Notes: a model not told the origin generated them from the sequence alone. 64,000 bases of DNA from Piromyces finnis (GCA_002104945.1 MCFH01000018.1:682001-746000), one strand, 5' to 3'; counted from the first letter of the stretch, positions 21,057-34,446 are shown. Translations and numbers: made by a program.

Positions 21057-21302
21057 ACCAAGCATCCATTGCGCAATGCTTGGATTTAATTCTTTCTACT
21101 CTCTCAGTACCATGAGCATGAGTAGACCCCCTTGATAAACTCCATTATTAAATAAATGAAGGCACGTTCCTAAGAGGGCACCAAGCATCCATTGCGCAAT
21201 ACTTGGATTTAATTCTTTCTACTCTCTCAGTACCATGAGCATGAGTAGACCCCCTTGAGAAACTACATTTATTAAATAAATGAAGGCACGTTCCCAAGAG
21301 GG
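21057..21302 (-). repeat. two 123-bp tandem monomers in the LINE 5' UTR
   Basis: Units 21057-21179 and 21180-21302 differ at only a few positions and share the landmarks ACCAAGCATCCATTGCGCAA, CTCAGTACCATGAGC and AAGGCACGTTCC. A degraded third partial unit (CTCAGTACCATGAGC near 21012) lies closer to the ORF. Tandem 5' monomers act as promoters in some LINEs (mouse L1 is the known case); a promoter role here is inferred. The unit is much more GC-rich than surrounding DNA. Confidence 0.85.
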
Positions 21303-21315
21303 ATTCTTATATATT
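21303..21315. repeat. target-site duplication, 5' side of full LINE
   Basis: ATTCTTATATATT follows the last monomer and matches 15597-15609. Confidence 0.8.
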
Positions 21316-22094
<779 letters not shown>

Positions 22095-24328
22095 TTAATT
22101 ATTATATTGATTAATAAGTTCATCAATGAGTTCTCTTTGATAATCTTGACTAAGTTCCCAAATCATAACACCTGCTAAACCCATTTCTTTAGCATATTTA
22201 GCACGTTCACGCATTGATTCAACATCATCATAAGAAATGTAACGTTTTTGATCACTAGTATTAAAGACAGTTGGTGACATAGCTGGACTACGCCATGTAC
22301 GTCTCCATGGGCTCTTGGCAGATGTTTTTCCACTAAGAACACCTTCAGTACGAAGGGCGTAGTATGACCAAGTACCACTATTACTTGAATCGCTAGATTG
22401 GCCTTTTACCTTACCATTACCAGGTTGTTGGAAACCATCATTAGTGGTTGATTGAACTTCCCAAGCTCTACCATAGAAAGCAGCACCAATAACTAATTTT
22501 GAGGCTGGTACACCTTGATCCATGTAGGCCTTAATTGATTGATCTGCATCATATTGATCATTCTTATCATTTGAAGTATGATATAATGGTGAATTTAAAC
22601 CGGCATATTTATTCCAACTACCAGCGTAGTCATAAGTCATCTAAAAAAATATTTTTTTTATTAAAAACTTTGTTATTATTTATTTTTTATGTAAAGTTTT
22701 AAGTGTTTTTTTCCCTAATTTATAAATAAATATAATACTTACAACATTAATCCAATCTAAATATTGAATGAATTGGTTGACATATCCATGATACTTCTTT
22801 GGCTTACCAGCAGAAGCAACTGTAAGAATTCTACTGTTACCAAGTTTTTCACGTAATAATTTCATAAAGTTTAAGTAGTAACTACTTTCAGTTGAATCAG
22901 CAGGGACTAAGAGGTGTTTATTATTATTGCATAATATTATTAGTTTTAATTAATAAATATATATTTTATTATATAAAATTAATTATATAAAATTAAGCTA
23001 CTTACATTCCCAATCTAAATCGACACCATCAAAGCCATTTTTAATACAGTAATTAATAACACTATTAACAGCATTAGTAGTAAGACGAGAACTGGCTAAT
23101 ATTTTACCCCAGTTCATTGAACCAGAAGCACCTCCAACACTAATAACAGTTCTGAGGTGTGGGAACTTTTTCTTAACAACAGTATTTAAGTATGGAATTA
23201 CACCAATTCCATTCCATTCGTTTTCTAAATTGGTATCTGAGGAGTAAACATTACCAGCATCATCAAGACGAAGGAATGCATAATTAACAACATCAATTCC
23301 ACTGAAATCAAATTTTGATAAATCAATCTTAGAATATAATCCATAATATGGTAAATAAACAACTACACCAGCTTTTCCTTTAGAAATAGAAGAAGAATTT
23401 TGTAAAGCTGAAGTAGAGGTAGAAGCTTTAGTTGTAGTACTATTCTTAGTAGTAGTTGTACTTTTTTTGGTGGTAGTTGTAGCAACAGCATTAGCTTTTT
23501 TAGTAGTTATTGTTTCAGTAACAGTAACTGTTTTTCTAATAGTTGAAGTTCTTTTTGTAGATTTTTTAGTAGTAGTGGTGGTCTTTTTGGTGGTAGTAGT
23601 AGTTTTTTTAGTGGTAGTAGTGGTCTTTTTAGTGGTAGTAGTGGTCTTTTTAGTAGTAGTTTTTTTAGTTGTAGTAGTTTTTTTGGTAGTGGTAGTGGTT
23701 TTTTTAGTGGTAGTTAATTGTGATCCACAGTAAGCTTCTCCAGTACCACAGTAACCATATTTAGAACAACATTGTCCTATATTAATAATATTTAATTTTT
23801 ATTGTTTACTCTTTTTAATTATTAATTTTTATAATTATTATATATTTAATTCTTATTACCATTTGGACAAGGACAATCTTCATCACATTTTCCTAATGCT
23901 TTATAGGTTGAGCACATAATAAGTGTATTTGTAGAAGAAGCTGCTCCTGGTAAACAATCACCATTTTGGCAACCTTCACCACAATACTCATCAGTTTCAC
24001 CACATCTACCATAAAATGAACAACATTTATAATATTCTTCATCTAATCTTGTATCATCTGGTGTAGTTTCGGCTAAATAAGAATATTCATCTAATATATA
24101 TAGGATATAGGTATTAATTAAAGAAATAAATATTATTTTAATATATAATTTATTATGTATCTAAAATTACGTTCATTAAATATTGATATGAAAATTCTAT
24201 TATATACCTTTAAAAGGACATCTAAAGAAGGCATTACATCTTCCTTCTCCTGGAGATTCATGAAATTCTTCATTTGCTGTAATTAATTTAAATAAACCAA
24301 AAAATAATGGTATAAATTTAACTTTCAT
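22095..24328 (-). CDS. secreted GH18 chitinase with CBM18 modules (5 exons)
   Basis: This endo- or exo-chitinase would cleave beta-1,4 GlcNAc polymers outside the cell or in the wall. Exons on the minus strand are 24328-24208, 24090-23860, 23776-23006, 22906-22743 and 22640-22095, with GT..AG introns of 83-117 bp whose phases agree; 610 residues. It starts with a signal peptide (MKVKFIPLFFGLFKLITA). Two chitin-binding type-1 (CBM18) units follow, CCSFYGRCGETDEYCG and CCSKYGYCGTGEAYCG. Then comes a long Thr/Lys linker of TTTTKK repeats, probably glycosylated. The catalytic barrel has SVGGASGS and DGVDLDWE with the acid Glu split from the next residue by an intron, then INVMTYDYAGSW, GAAFYGRAW, and VMIWELSQD near the end. 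No dockerin is present, so it is probably free or wall-bound. It could serve hyphal remodelling or digestion of competitors. Confidence 0.9.
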
Positions 24329-26204
24329 TTTTACTTGATGTATCGTTTTACTTTTATCTATATTTTATTGTCCTTTCTTTCTGATATTCTATTCAATCAA
24401 TTTTTATTAATTTTTCCCAAAAATTTAAATTAAATTATTTGTATTCTAATATATGATATAATATATAATATAATTTATTAAGAAAAAAATAAAAAAAAAA
24501 AAATTTTTATTTTTTAATTATTTTTTGTTCCTTTTATACTTTTTTAAAAGAATAACAAATAAAATTTTAATTTATTAAGATTTTTAAATTATTTTTGTTA
24601 TTTAAATTTATTCATTGTTATTGTTTTTTTTTTTATTTTTCTTTTTTTTAAAAGTTAACTTTTATAATTGTATTTTAATTTTGTTTTTCATTTTTAATTT
24701 AACCAATAACAACCAATAAATTTATTACGGCTCTTTTTAAAAGTGCCTTTCAATTTATATAATTTTTGTTAATTTGAGTTGTTATATATAATAATTATGC
24801 TTATGAAATGATATAAATTGATTTCTGGTAGTTGTAATGGTGTGATAAGCGATAATAATCAAATATATTATTAAGAATTTTTTTTTTTTTTTTTTTTCGT
24901 TTACATTAACGATGTTATTAAGCGTTAGTATTTATGTATTCTATAAATATGATAGTATAAATATATAATGAGATTCATTAAAAATTATTTATTTTTGAGT
25001 TTCTTTTTTTTCTTCTCAGTACTTGTTATAATACCATTCCATTAATTTAGTTTAGGAATTCCTTAAAAATTTTTTAAAAACTTTAAACATTAAAACGCTA
25101 AAATACCTTAATCGAATATTTAAATAACGAAAAAGATTTAAAACATCATTATTAAATAAATACAATTACCTCATAAATTTAAATAATATACTCGTAATAA
25201 CATAATAGTATATTAAATAAGTAGTTAAAATTTAAAATTTATATAATTTATATTATAATTTTTATTATTAATTATTATTTTATAGATATTATAATAATTA
25301 AGAGAAATTATGAAAGAGTAATAAAATTTTAATATTTAATATTTATTTGTATGTATATATTAACATTGACATATAAATTATATAATAAAATGCATAAAAT
25401 GCTTATAATTTTAATAGTTATTAAAATTAAAAATATTCATTAAATGCATATGCATAAATAAAATGAAAAATTTAAAGTATTGATAATAAGAAAAATGTTA
25501 TATTCATTATGATTTAGGTTTTGAAAAAGATGGCACTATTAAAATTTTACTTTTTCTAAAATGTATACAGTACAATGATTTTTTTTTTTTTAATACAACA
25601 ATATTAATAAGAAGATTAAACCAAAACATAGCAAAGTTAAAACAAACCAAAGAAAAATAATATATATATATTTTAGATATAAGAATGTAAATGAAATAAT
25701 CTAAATTTAAGTAATATCGATTTATTTTTATTACAATAAAAATGTTAAACTTTATGTATAATTATTATAATTATTTATTAAAAGAAATTCGAAACAATTA
25801 AAACAATGCATAATATGTAACTTATACTAACAAATTTTTAATTTGGAAAAAAAATTTTAAATAAAAATGTATAAAATATTATTTACGAAATATTTGAAAT
25901 TATAATATAAATTAAAATTTTATCATTATTGTAAAGCTAAACCTTTTATTTTTAATTTAAACGTATAATAAAATTTTAAGATAAATCTTAAAAAAGCTAA
26001 AAAGTAAATATAATTATTTTTTTTAAATAAGTTTTAAAATTCTAAAAATTGAAATAGTCTTTCTCATAAACCGCAGTATGGAAGTAAATTTGTAATGATT
26101 AAAATTTATAAAATTGAAAACGGCATTGTTATAAAAATTATAATAAATAATAATAATATATATGTACTATAAACTTTATTAATATATTATAAATTGCAAG
26201 TTGC

Positions 26205-26240
<36 letters not shown>

Positions 26241-26568
26241 TAAAGTAGTTTTATTTGGAATAATAAAAATTATTTTTTAAAAGTTTTATGACACTTTTTA
26301 TTTTATAGCTTTTCATTAAGATGGTATTAATATGATTAAATAAATTTTAAGATAATAAGAATCATATAGAGAATAAAAAATCGAAAGGTATAAAGTCGTT
26401 ATATAGTTAATTATTTTTTTTTTTCAACTTCAGAAACTATTATTATAATTTTTCAAAAAATAATTATATGTATAAATATTATTTCGTTTTTTTTTAATAT
26501 CATATTTTATATAGAAAATATAAAAATATGTTTAAATCATTTATAATATAATCATCATTTTTATAATG

Positions 26569-26625
<57 letters not shown>

Positions 26626-27262
26626 TATGAAAAATAGTAGTTTTTTTTTTCTTTTCAGAGCTTAGTATAAAATGAAAAAAAAGGTGGAATATTATTATTA
26701 TTATTATTTATGCTTATTATAGAGTAATATTTGAAACCTTTATTGACAAGGTTATTTCTAAAAAATAAAAAAAAAAATATACATTTGTTAATTCACGATT
26801 TTAAACTGTAGATTAAAATTTTAATTTTTTGAAATTAAGATGAAGCATACATCAAATATTTAAAATGTAATGTAAATTAGATTAATTACATTATTTTTTG
26901 TAATGTATTTTAAATTAATAGATAATATATATATATTATATATTTTTTTTTTTATTTTTTTAAATTATTAGTTTGAATTTTTATAAAGTAAGTAATATTA
27001 TTAATCATTCAATGTAAAAAATAGAAAAGAAAGAATAAAATATTTCTAGAAGTAGTATAGAAATTAAATTTAAAAATATAAAATTGTATAATATATATTT
27101 TATATTATACAATATTATTTAGTATATATTATAACTATATAAATATATATGTTAAAAAAGCTCAAAAATTTTTTATTATAAAGATGAATTGTCATCTATA
27201 TTTGTATAATCATAAACTATTCTCTAATGAAAAATATTTTATAAATATAAAGCAATACAATA
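24329..27262. other. divergent intergenic region, chitinase / PWWP gene
   Basis: About 2.9 kb of AT-rich DNA. It contains an (AAT)n array at about 26567-26624 and a shorter one near 26212-26236. No exon-like segment is convincing, and the region presumably holds both promoters. Confidence 0.5.
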
Positions 27263-29944
27263 ATGTCAAACGAATTTAAAGTAGGAGAAATTGTATGGAC
27301 TAAACTTAGAGGACATCCATGGTGGCCATCTCGAGTATATATTATTTTAATAAATCTAAATATATAAATTAAACTAAATATTATATAATATATATTATAA
27401 ACTTTCTCTATGAATATGAATATGTAATTTATAAATACGAATATAATTTGTGATATTTATATTATACATTTAAGCAATAAAACAAACTAAAAAAAACAAA
27501 AAAGATAAAAATAAATAAAAAAAGGGGATTAATGAACATAAAAAAAAAATAAAAAAGAAATTTCAATATATATTTTAATAATGAACATAAAAAAAAAAAA
27601 ATAAAAAAGAAATTTCAATATATATTTTAAATATGTAATTACATATTGTGTGGGAAGAAGCTTTTTTTTTTTTTTTTTTTTATAGCTATATTTTTAAAAT
27701 ATATATATGATGATAAAATTTATTTTAAAAGATTATTAATTCAATAATTACAATTACATATCTTAATTTGTATTTAAATCAAATCGTTTTATCTTTATTT
27801 TATAGTTTACAATTAAATTCTAGATAAACATTTTAAATTAATAATATAATCTAATATTGAAAGCTTTTAAATAATAATAAATAGAATCAATTATTATTTA
27901 TATATATATATATATATTTATAAAAATGATTTCTAATAATCTTTTATTAATTTATAATTATTAATTTATCTCAATACATATTATTATTATAATTTGTAAA
28001 TGTAGATTGAAGATGAAGAAACAATTCCTAAAAATGTATTAAGTCAAAAACCAAGAAATGGAAATAGTATACCAGTTATGTTTTTTGGATCACGAGATTA
28101 GTAATATTTAATTAAAAAATTTTTATAATAATATTTATAATTTAAATTAATTCAATTCAATTCAATTCAATTAAATATATATATTTTTAAAAAAATATGA
28201 AATTATATTTGAATTTCAGTGCTTGGGTGAGTAATGAAGCTATTAAGTCATATGAAGAACATAAAAAAGATTTTATAAAAAAAAAGAATACAGCTTTATT
28301 TGATAAAGCAGTTCAACAAGCAAATGATCCTTCAATATTAGAAAAAGAAATAGCGCTTGAAAAAGCAGAGTATGAAGAAGAAGAAATAGAAGAAGAAGAA
28401 GATGAAGAAGAAGAAGAGGAGGAAGAAGAGAAACCAAAAAAAAATAATAAAAGAGGAAAAAGATCTACTAAAGCTGAACCAGCTAGAAAAAAGAGAAAGG
28501 AAGAAGCATCATCAAAATCTAGTAAAAATCAAGTAAGTATTAATCAGGAATAAATATAATATAAAAATATATTTTTATTGATTTTTTTTTTAAAAATTAT
28601 TTTACTTTGTAATTGTTATTATTATATTATGTTATTTGTTATCATATTTTTATTTATGTTAACGTTATTTTAAAGAAAAATACTCACAAAGAAATAAAAG
28701 AAGAAAAACGGGAAAAAAAGACAGAAGAATTAGAAGTTAATTCTGAACAATCATCTGATCATAATGAACATAAAAAGGAACATAAACATAAAAGACATGG
28801 AAGCCCTTCAAATTATATATGTAAGTTGATTTATTATGAATATAACAGGAATCGATAAATGATATATTTAATAATAAAAAAAAGATAAAAACACTTAATA
28901 ATACAAGTTCCAATATAAAACAAAATAAAAAGTAATCAATTTATAAACAAAAAATAAGTAAACGTATCAGGATTCAGAATTAATGATGGAAATAATAAAA
29001 GAGGATTTATTAAATAATAAACAAATAACTATGTATATATTTATTATAAATTAATCAAATGCTTTTTATAAATGATAAATATATATAGATATTTGTTATA
29101 TTACTACTTTTTTATATTTATATTATAATTTTTTATTATTATCATTATTTTCCAAATTAATATATAATTTTCCTATTATTAAATATAAATTGATTTATAT
29201 GATATTTTAGATTTGAAAACAAGAGCAAAAATTCAAAAATTATTAACAGCTGATTTTGATGTAAATATCAATAATATAATTTTAATTCCAAAAAAAAAAA
29301 AAAAAAAGGATAGTAGTATATAAATCATAATAATATATTTATTTTTATTTAATAAAAAGAATAAAAATATAAGACAAAAAGCATCTGATTTACTTGATGA
29401 AGCTGACAGAATACCAATGACATTGGAAATTTTAAAGGTATAATTAAATATAAAACTAATCGTAGATATTTAATATTGGAAATTTATTGGAAGAAAAAAA
29501 AAATAATATTGTCAATAATTAACAAAATTCATACTTACCAAATAATAGGATACCAAAATAGGAAAAGTAGTAAAAAAGTTTTCACAAATTGAAATTAAAA
29601 ATGATACATTGGATTTAACTAAGAGAGCTACTGATTTATTAGTTAAATGGAAGTCTGTTGTTGTTCCACATCATAAAAATCCAAAAATTAATGACACTAA
29701 TACACCTAATGAATCATCCGAACAATTAGATCATTCAGAAAATGAAAATTCAACTGCAACAAAATTAAGTGAAAATGAAGTAGAAGAATCTGCAAATAAC
29801 AAAAATAATGATGAATCAATAAATTTACCAAAAGAGAATGATTCCAAAAATTCTATAGAAACTGAAAATAAAGATGAAAATAAGATGGATGAAGACAAAT
29901 CTTCAATAAAGGAAGAACAAAAAGAACAAGAGAAAAAAGAGTAA
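27263..29944 (+). CDS. PWWP plus TFIIS-N-like domain protein, HDGF/LEDGF-like (7 exons)
   Basis: This is a probable nuclear chromatin reader that links methylated histone tails to transcription factors. Exons: 27263-27334, 28006-28100, 28220-28532, 28676-28820, 29211-29260, 29360-29437 and 29549-29944; 382 residues, all phases consistent. The PWWP domain (about 1-85) opens with GEIVWTKLRGHPWWPSR and continues IEDEE, VMFFGSRDYAWV. A long acidic/Lys-rich region (EEE runs then KKxKRGKRS) follows. A helical bundle (about 210-285) with KIQKLL, ASDLLDEADRIPMTLEILK, GKVVKKFS and ATDLLVKWKSVV resembles the TFIIS N-terminal/LEDGF integrase-binding fold. The tail is acidic. The first exon holds only half the PWWP signature and the 671-bp first intron contains a tandem duplication. 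The domain calls are strong; the exact function is inferred. Confidence 0.82.
27531..27635 (+). repeat. tandem duplication of ~49 bp in intron 1
   Basis: Two adjacent copies of a unit beginning AATGAACATAAA and ending TTTCAATATATATTTTAA lie inside the first intron of the PWWP gene. They differ in A-run length. Confidence 0.75.
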
Positions 29945-30588
29945 GAGAAATCAGAAAAAAAAATATTGATCATTTAATGATGTAAATAGATAAATATCTA
30001 AAACACTAGCAGTTATTAAAACAACAATATCAACTCAATTTATTATAATATATATGTATAAATAACAAATTTTTATGTAATACTTGTAGTTGGAAAAGTT
30101 AGTTTTTTCCTACTATTTTTAATAATTACACTTATTTATTAATTATTACTGTTATTTTAACTATTTCTTCTTTTATTTAAACTAAATTACTTTTTTATTT
30201 TCTTTCTTTCTTATATTTATTCAAACAAGTATAAAGAGTTATAAAATATATATTTCCTTCCTTATTTTATTATTTTTATTCTATTCTATTCTATTCTATT
30301 TTTTTTTTTTCTTTATTCATTAATTCGTTCGTTTTTTTTTTTTTTTATTAAAAAAAAAAGTTTTTATAAGAACTTAAAAACTACTATTATTAAAAAAAAA
30401 TGAATATACATATTTATAATGACCTTATGAGTGAATCAATAAATATAAAAAATATAAATCATAATTATAATAAAAATATAATATTTAATATGTATATGTA
30501 TCCTGTTCTTTTTTTTTTTTTTTTTTTTTTAAATAATTTATGATTATTTTATTTATTTTAAATTATAAGGTTAATTATTAAATTACAA

Positions 30589-30619
<31 letters not shown>

Positions 30620-30689
30620 TTATAATGATTATATAAGTAATATAAAATATATTTATATAAATTTACATACATATATATTTTTTTATTTT

Positions 30690-30741
<52 letters not shown>
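29945..30741. other. convergent 3' intergenic region
   Basis: This lies between the tail-to-tail PWWP and PEHE genes. It holds several T runs and a long A run at about 30691-30737, which may supply polyadenylation signals on either strand. No gene is seen. Confidence 0.5.
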
Positions 30742-32293
30742 TTAAGCATTTAAATTATCAATAATATTTTTTCTTTCTAATTGCTGACAAGTAGTTCTAA
30801 AACGTTTACTCATTCTATGTTTAGAATGATTCAAATTTAAATAATTTTGTTTAACAATAATATTATCAAAAACTATTGGTTTATTAAGTGAGAGAGGAAG
30901 CGGTACACCAAAAGCTTTAAGTTTACGTGAACATCTTCTTACTTTACGGTTCTCATCTGGATATGGATTAATTCGACATGATAATAATTTTTCAATTGCA
31001 GAAGCCATCCTTTGTTTATTCTTTAAAAGATTTTCATAATCTATTTTATCAATAATTTTTTTTTTTTCAATTTTTTTTATTGTACATAATATTTATTACA
31101 TATTTTATTGATGAAAGATACAATTAAATATTTATATTTATATAATTTATATATTTCATTATATTAATTATTTTTTTTTTAAGATAATAATATCAACAAT
31201 TTATATAAATAATTACCGTTTTCACCATTATTTTCATTATCATTAATTTTTTCTTCCTTTTTCTCCTCCGTTTCATTTTTATTTTCTGTTTCTATGGTGG
31301 TAATTTCAATTTCTTTATTAATTTCCATTTCCTTCTTTATTTCATTTCCTTTTTTATTTTTGGTGTTTTGTAGTTTTTCTTTATTTTTTTCTTTTTTACT
31401 TATTTCTTTTGGGATTATTGATTTCAATTGACCAAATGTACGTTCTTTACTATTTTTTTTTAAATGATTTTTAGTTTTTTCATTTTTTATTTGCCTTTTA
31501 TTCTTTTTTGGAATATCTTTGGTAATCTTTATATTTTCAGTATCTTCGCTTTTTATATTATTACTATTCATACTGGAAGTACTACTACAACTATCCGATG
31601 TGTTATTAATAATTTCATTTTGATAGGGTATTAAATTATTAATTTCCATGTGATGCTTTTTTTTCTCTAATTCTTGCATTTTATATAAATGATATTGTAA
31701 TATTTCGTTTTCTCTATTTTTTACTCTTTTTTCTGCCAATTCATATTTACGGTGTCTATTATTATAAGCTAAATCGGAAATATCTTCATTCTTTAGAATA
31801 AAATTTTTATAAAAAATTATTTTAATTAATTATTTCATATTGTTTTTATATATATATTATAAATAAAATTATAATTTTTATTAAAACAAAATAAAGGTGT
31901 TTTTATATTAACCTTATCTTCTGCTTCATTTAATATAGTTGTAAAATCGTGGACTTCAAAATGTGGTATTGGTATATTGACTTTAAAATTATTTCTTATT
32001 GAAGCTTTTCTTGGTTTAATATTTTTTGATAATTCGGGTATACTTAAAACTATATTTTCATCATATAATATTTCTTCTGGAAATAATGTAATTTAGTTTT
32101 TATGAATGAATGATAAAATTTCATTAATTATTTTTAGGGAAAAATAGTTACCTTTTTTGCTGTTTAACTTTGTTGAGATATCTTTTGTTAATGTATCAAA
32201 TGTATCTATTGTATTATTATTATTACGAGGCCTTAAACTCATTTTCTCCTCATTTCCGTTAAACACTGGTTTTCTTCCATGATAGCTATTCAT
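30742..32293 (-). CDS. PEHE-domain (MSL1/KANSL1-like) chromatin protein (4 exons)
   Basis: Exons on the minus strand are 32293-32152, 32076-31913, 31790-31217 and 31040-30742, with phases agreeing, giving 392 residues. The segment spanning exons 2-3 reads IPIPHFEVHDF, then EDISDLAYNNRHRKYELAEK and ILQYHLYKMQELE. This matches the PEHE domain pattern (pocket-binding PxW/F..E, then E-D-x-S-D-x-A-[F/Y]..RH.K.E..EK). PEHE domains in animal MSL1 and KANSL1 bind a MYST-family histone acetyltransferase. A nuclear scaffold role is therefore inferred by family. After it comes a Lys/Glu/Asn-rich disordered region, and exon 4 adds a short folded-looking tail with FGVPLPLS. The second intron starts GTTAAT, a weaker donor. 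The gene diverges from the phosphatase gene upstream. Confidence 0.7.
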
Positions 32294-32794
32294 TTTTCAA
32301 TTAAGGTCTTAATTTATAATAAATACAATATAAATAAATATATTTTTTTATTTTATTTTTTATTTTTATTTATATATTTCTTTCTATTAAATATTGATTT
32401 GAAATTTTTATTTTAATAAAAATGAAAATAAATTTGTGGGAAAATTAATAAAAATGAAAAAATAAAAAAGAAATAATTTATTATTATTTTAAAAAGGGGA
32501 AAACTAAAATAAAGTAATTAAAAAAAAAAAAAATAAATTATTATTATTTTTAGAATAATAAAGTTACCTCTTAAAAATATTATTTATGTTACATAAATTA
32601 TTTAAACATATATTATTTTACATAAATAAGATTTAATAATTAATAAATGTAAATTATCTAAATTATCTATCTCTAATAAAATAATATGAGAATTATTTAG
32701 AAGACTTGATATTATTTATAATTTTATATAAAAGTAATCTTTTATATGATCATAATATTCCTTTTAATAATAATATTACAATAATATTTTATTG

Positions 32795-32873
<79 letters not shown>

Positions 32874-33471
32874 ACAAATAAACAAATAAATAAGTAAACA
32901 AACAAATAAATAAATAAATAAATAAATATATATATATATAAATAAATAAATTTGTTGCTATATATAATTCTAAAGATGGAAAGACTTTTTAATGATACTA
33001 TTTTGAAGATATTTATAAATAGAGAAATCTGAAATTTCTCTCTTTTATTATTATTTATTTATTTATTTATTTATTTTTTTAATTTCACAATGTATAAAAT
33101 AATCCATAAATTATAATACATCAATCCAAATCCAAATGATAATTGATTTCTAAAACATTATTAAAAACTAATATTAATATTAATATTTACCTTTTTATAA
33201 CTATTAATATGTATTTTGATATATTAATACTATTATTGAAGAGAACGCTTTAAATTAATTCATTACATAACGCTTTCTTTTTTATTATTTTTTTTCTTTT
33301 CTTTTTATTAAAAAATGTTTAGAAATAATTTTTAATATATGATTGGATACAATTGTAAATAATTTTCTTATTTTTTAATTATTTTTAAAATTTTGTTATA
33401 TAGAATATTATCTTTTTAGTTATTTATTTATAACAATAAAGTAATAATAATAATAATAACAATAAAAAAAA
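32294..33471. other. divergent promoter region with (AAAT)n array
   Basis: This lies between the PEHE gene and the phosphatase gene. A tetranucleotide array at about 32796-32929 contains a few C/G interruptions (AAAC, AAGT), and a short TTTA array lies near 33053-33076. No gene is seen. Confidence 0.6.
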
Positions 33472-34227
33472 ATGTCAGATACAATTAGTGTTCTCTTTGT
33501 TTGTTTAGGAAATATTTGCCGTTCACCAATGGCTGAAGCTGTTTTCACCCATGAAGTTGTTCAACGTAATTTAAGAAACAGATTCACTATTGATAGTTGT
33601 GGAACTTGCGATTATCATGTTGGTGAATCACCAGATTCTCGTAGTAGTAGAACTTGTAAAAAGCATGGTGTTCCAGTAAACCACAGAGCAAGACAAGTAT
33701 ATATATATTTTATTATTTTTTAAATACAAACTTTATGATTATATTACTTTTTTTTTTTTTTTTTTTTTAATATAAACATGTAATTTATTATTTTCATCTT
33801 TTTTATTTATTTATTTTTCTATTAAATATTATATTTTAAATATTTTAATTATAACATATATTAAAGATTTGTCAGGAAGATTTTGAAAGATTCGACCATA
33901 TTCTTTGTATGGACTATAGTAATTTAGAAGATTTAAAATATATGGCACCAAAAGGCACAGAAAAGAAAAGTATATATCATCGTTGACATATTTGTAGTGC
34001 AATAACATAATAATAAACAAAAGTAATAATTCCAAATTAAAATTTTTTATTAATAATTATTATATATATATATAATTTAGTTCAATTATTTGGCGAATAT
34101 GACACAGATAAGAAAAATGACAAAATTATTAAAGATCCATATTATTCAGGAATTGATGGTAAATTATTTAATATATTAATAAAAAAAAAAAAAAAAAAAC
34201 ATCTTAAACTTAAATTTTAACAAATTA

Positions 34228-34311
<84 letters not shown>

Positions 34312-34446
34312 AATCAAAAACAAAATTTGTAACTATTAATTATATCTATTGTTTTTGAATAATATAATATTTATAAAGGTTTTGAAACTAATTTTGAACA
34401 AGTTACTCGTTGTTCAAAAGGTTTATTAGCTTCTCTTGGTTTTTGA
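33472..34446 (+). CDS. low-molecular-weight protein tyrosine phosphatase (4 exons)
   Basis: This cytosolic enzyme hydrolyses phosphotyrosine through a cysteinyl-phosphate intermediate. Exons 33472-33696, 33867-33969, 34081-34158 and 34379-34446 join to 157 residues, the usual family length. The P-loop CLGNICRS (nucleophile Cys and Arg, C-x5-R) lies near the N-terminus. It is followed by SPMAEAVF, the DSCGT strand, and the HILCMDYSNL segment. The general-acid Asp is in DPYYSG, and the C-terminal helix reads RCSKGLLASL. Intron 3 carries a polymorphic-looking (AAT)n array. Start context AAAAAATG is clean. Substrate is unknown. Confidence is high because every family motif is present and the splice phases agree. 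Confidence 0.92.
34227..34300 (+). repeat. (AAT)n microsatellite in phosphatase intron 3
   Basis: About 24 AAT units followed by an A run, contained wholly within the intron. Confidence 0.9.

Larger units (their letters stand above)
15610..21302 (-). mobile_element. full-length non-LTR retrotransposon (LINE)
   Basis: This ~5.7-kb minus-strand element is bounded by a 13-bp target-site duplication. Read 5' to 3' it has a ~0.9-kb 5' UTR starting with two 123-bp tandem monomers (21302-21057), one 1507-codon ORF, a ~240-bp 3' UTR ending GATGCCGTT, and a ~37-nt poly(A) tail (T run at 15610-15647). The intact ORF, long homogeneous tail and exact duplication indicate recent insertion and possible competence. 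The clade is not assigned; an APE-type endonuclease followed by reverse transcriptase is clear. It lies next to, and in the same orientation as, a truncated relative. Confidence 0.92.

Noticed and set aside
20411-21302. Direct-repeat array considered as CRISPR or satellite
   Set aside because: Two adjacent 123-bp units without spacers, at the exact 5' edge of a LINE; these are LINE monomers.
22680-22865. Separate small minus-strand gene with an ATG start
   Set aside because: It is an internal chitinase exon; splice sites and phase join it to DGVDLDWE upstream and MTYDYAG downstream.
23467-23733. 88-codon plus-strand open frame of Val/Phe repeats
   Set aside because: Antisense of the Thr/Lys repeat linker of the chitinase.
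28613-28858. Separate small Lys/Glu-rich gene
   Set aside because: Its core is exon 4 of the PWWP gene; the N-terminal hydrophobic part is intron.
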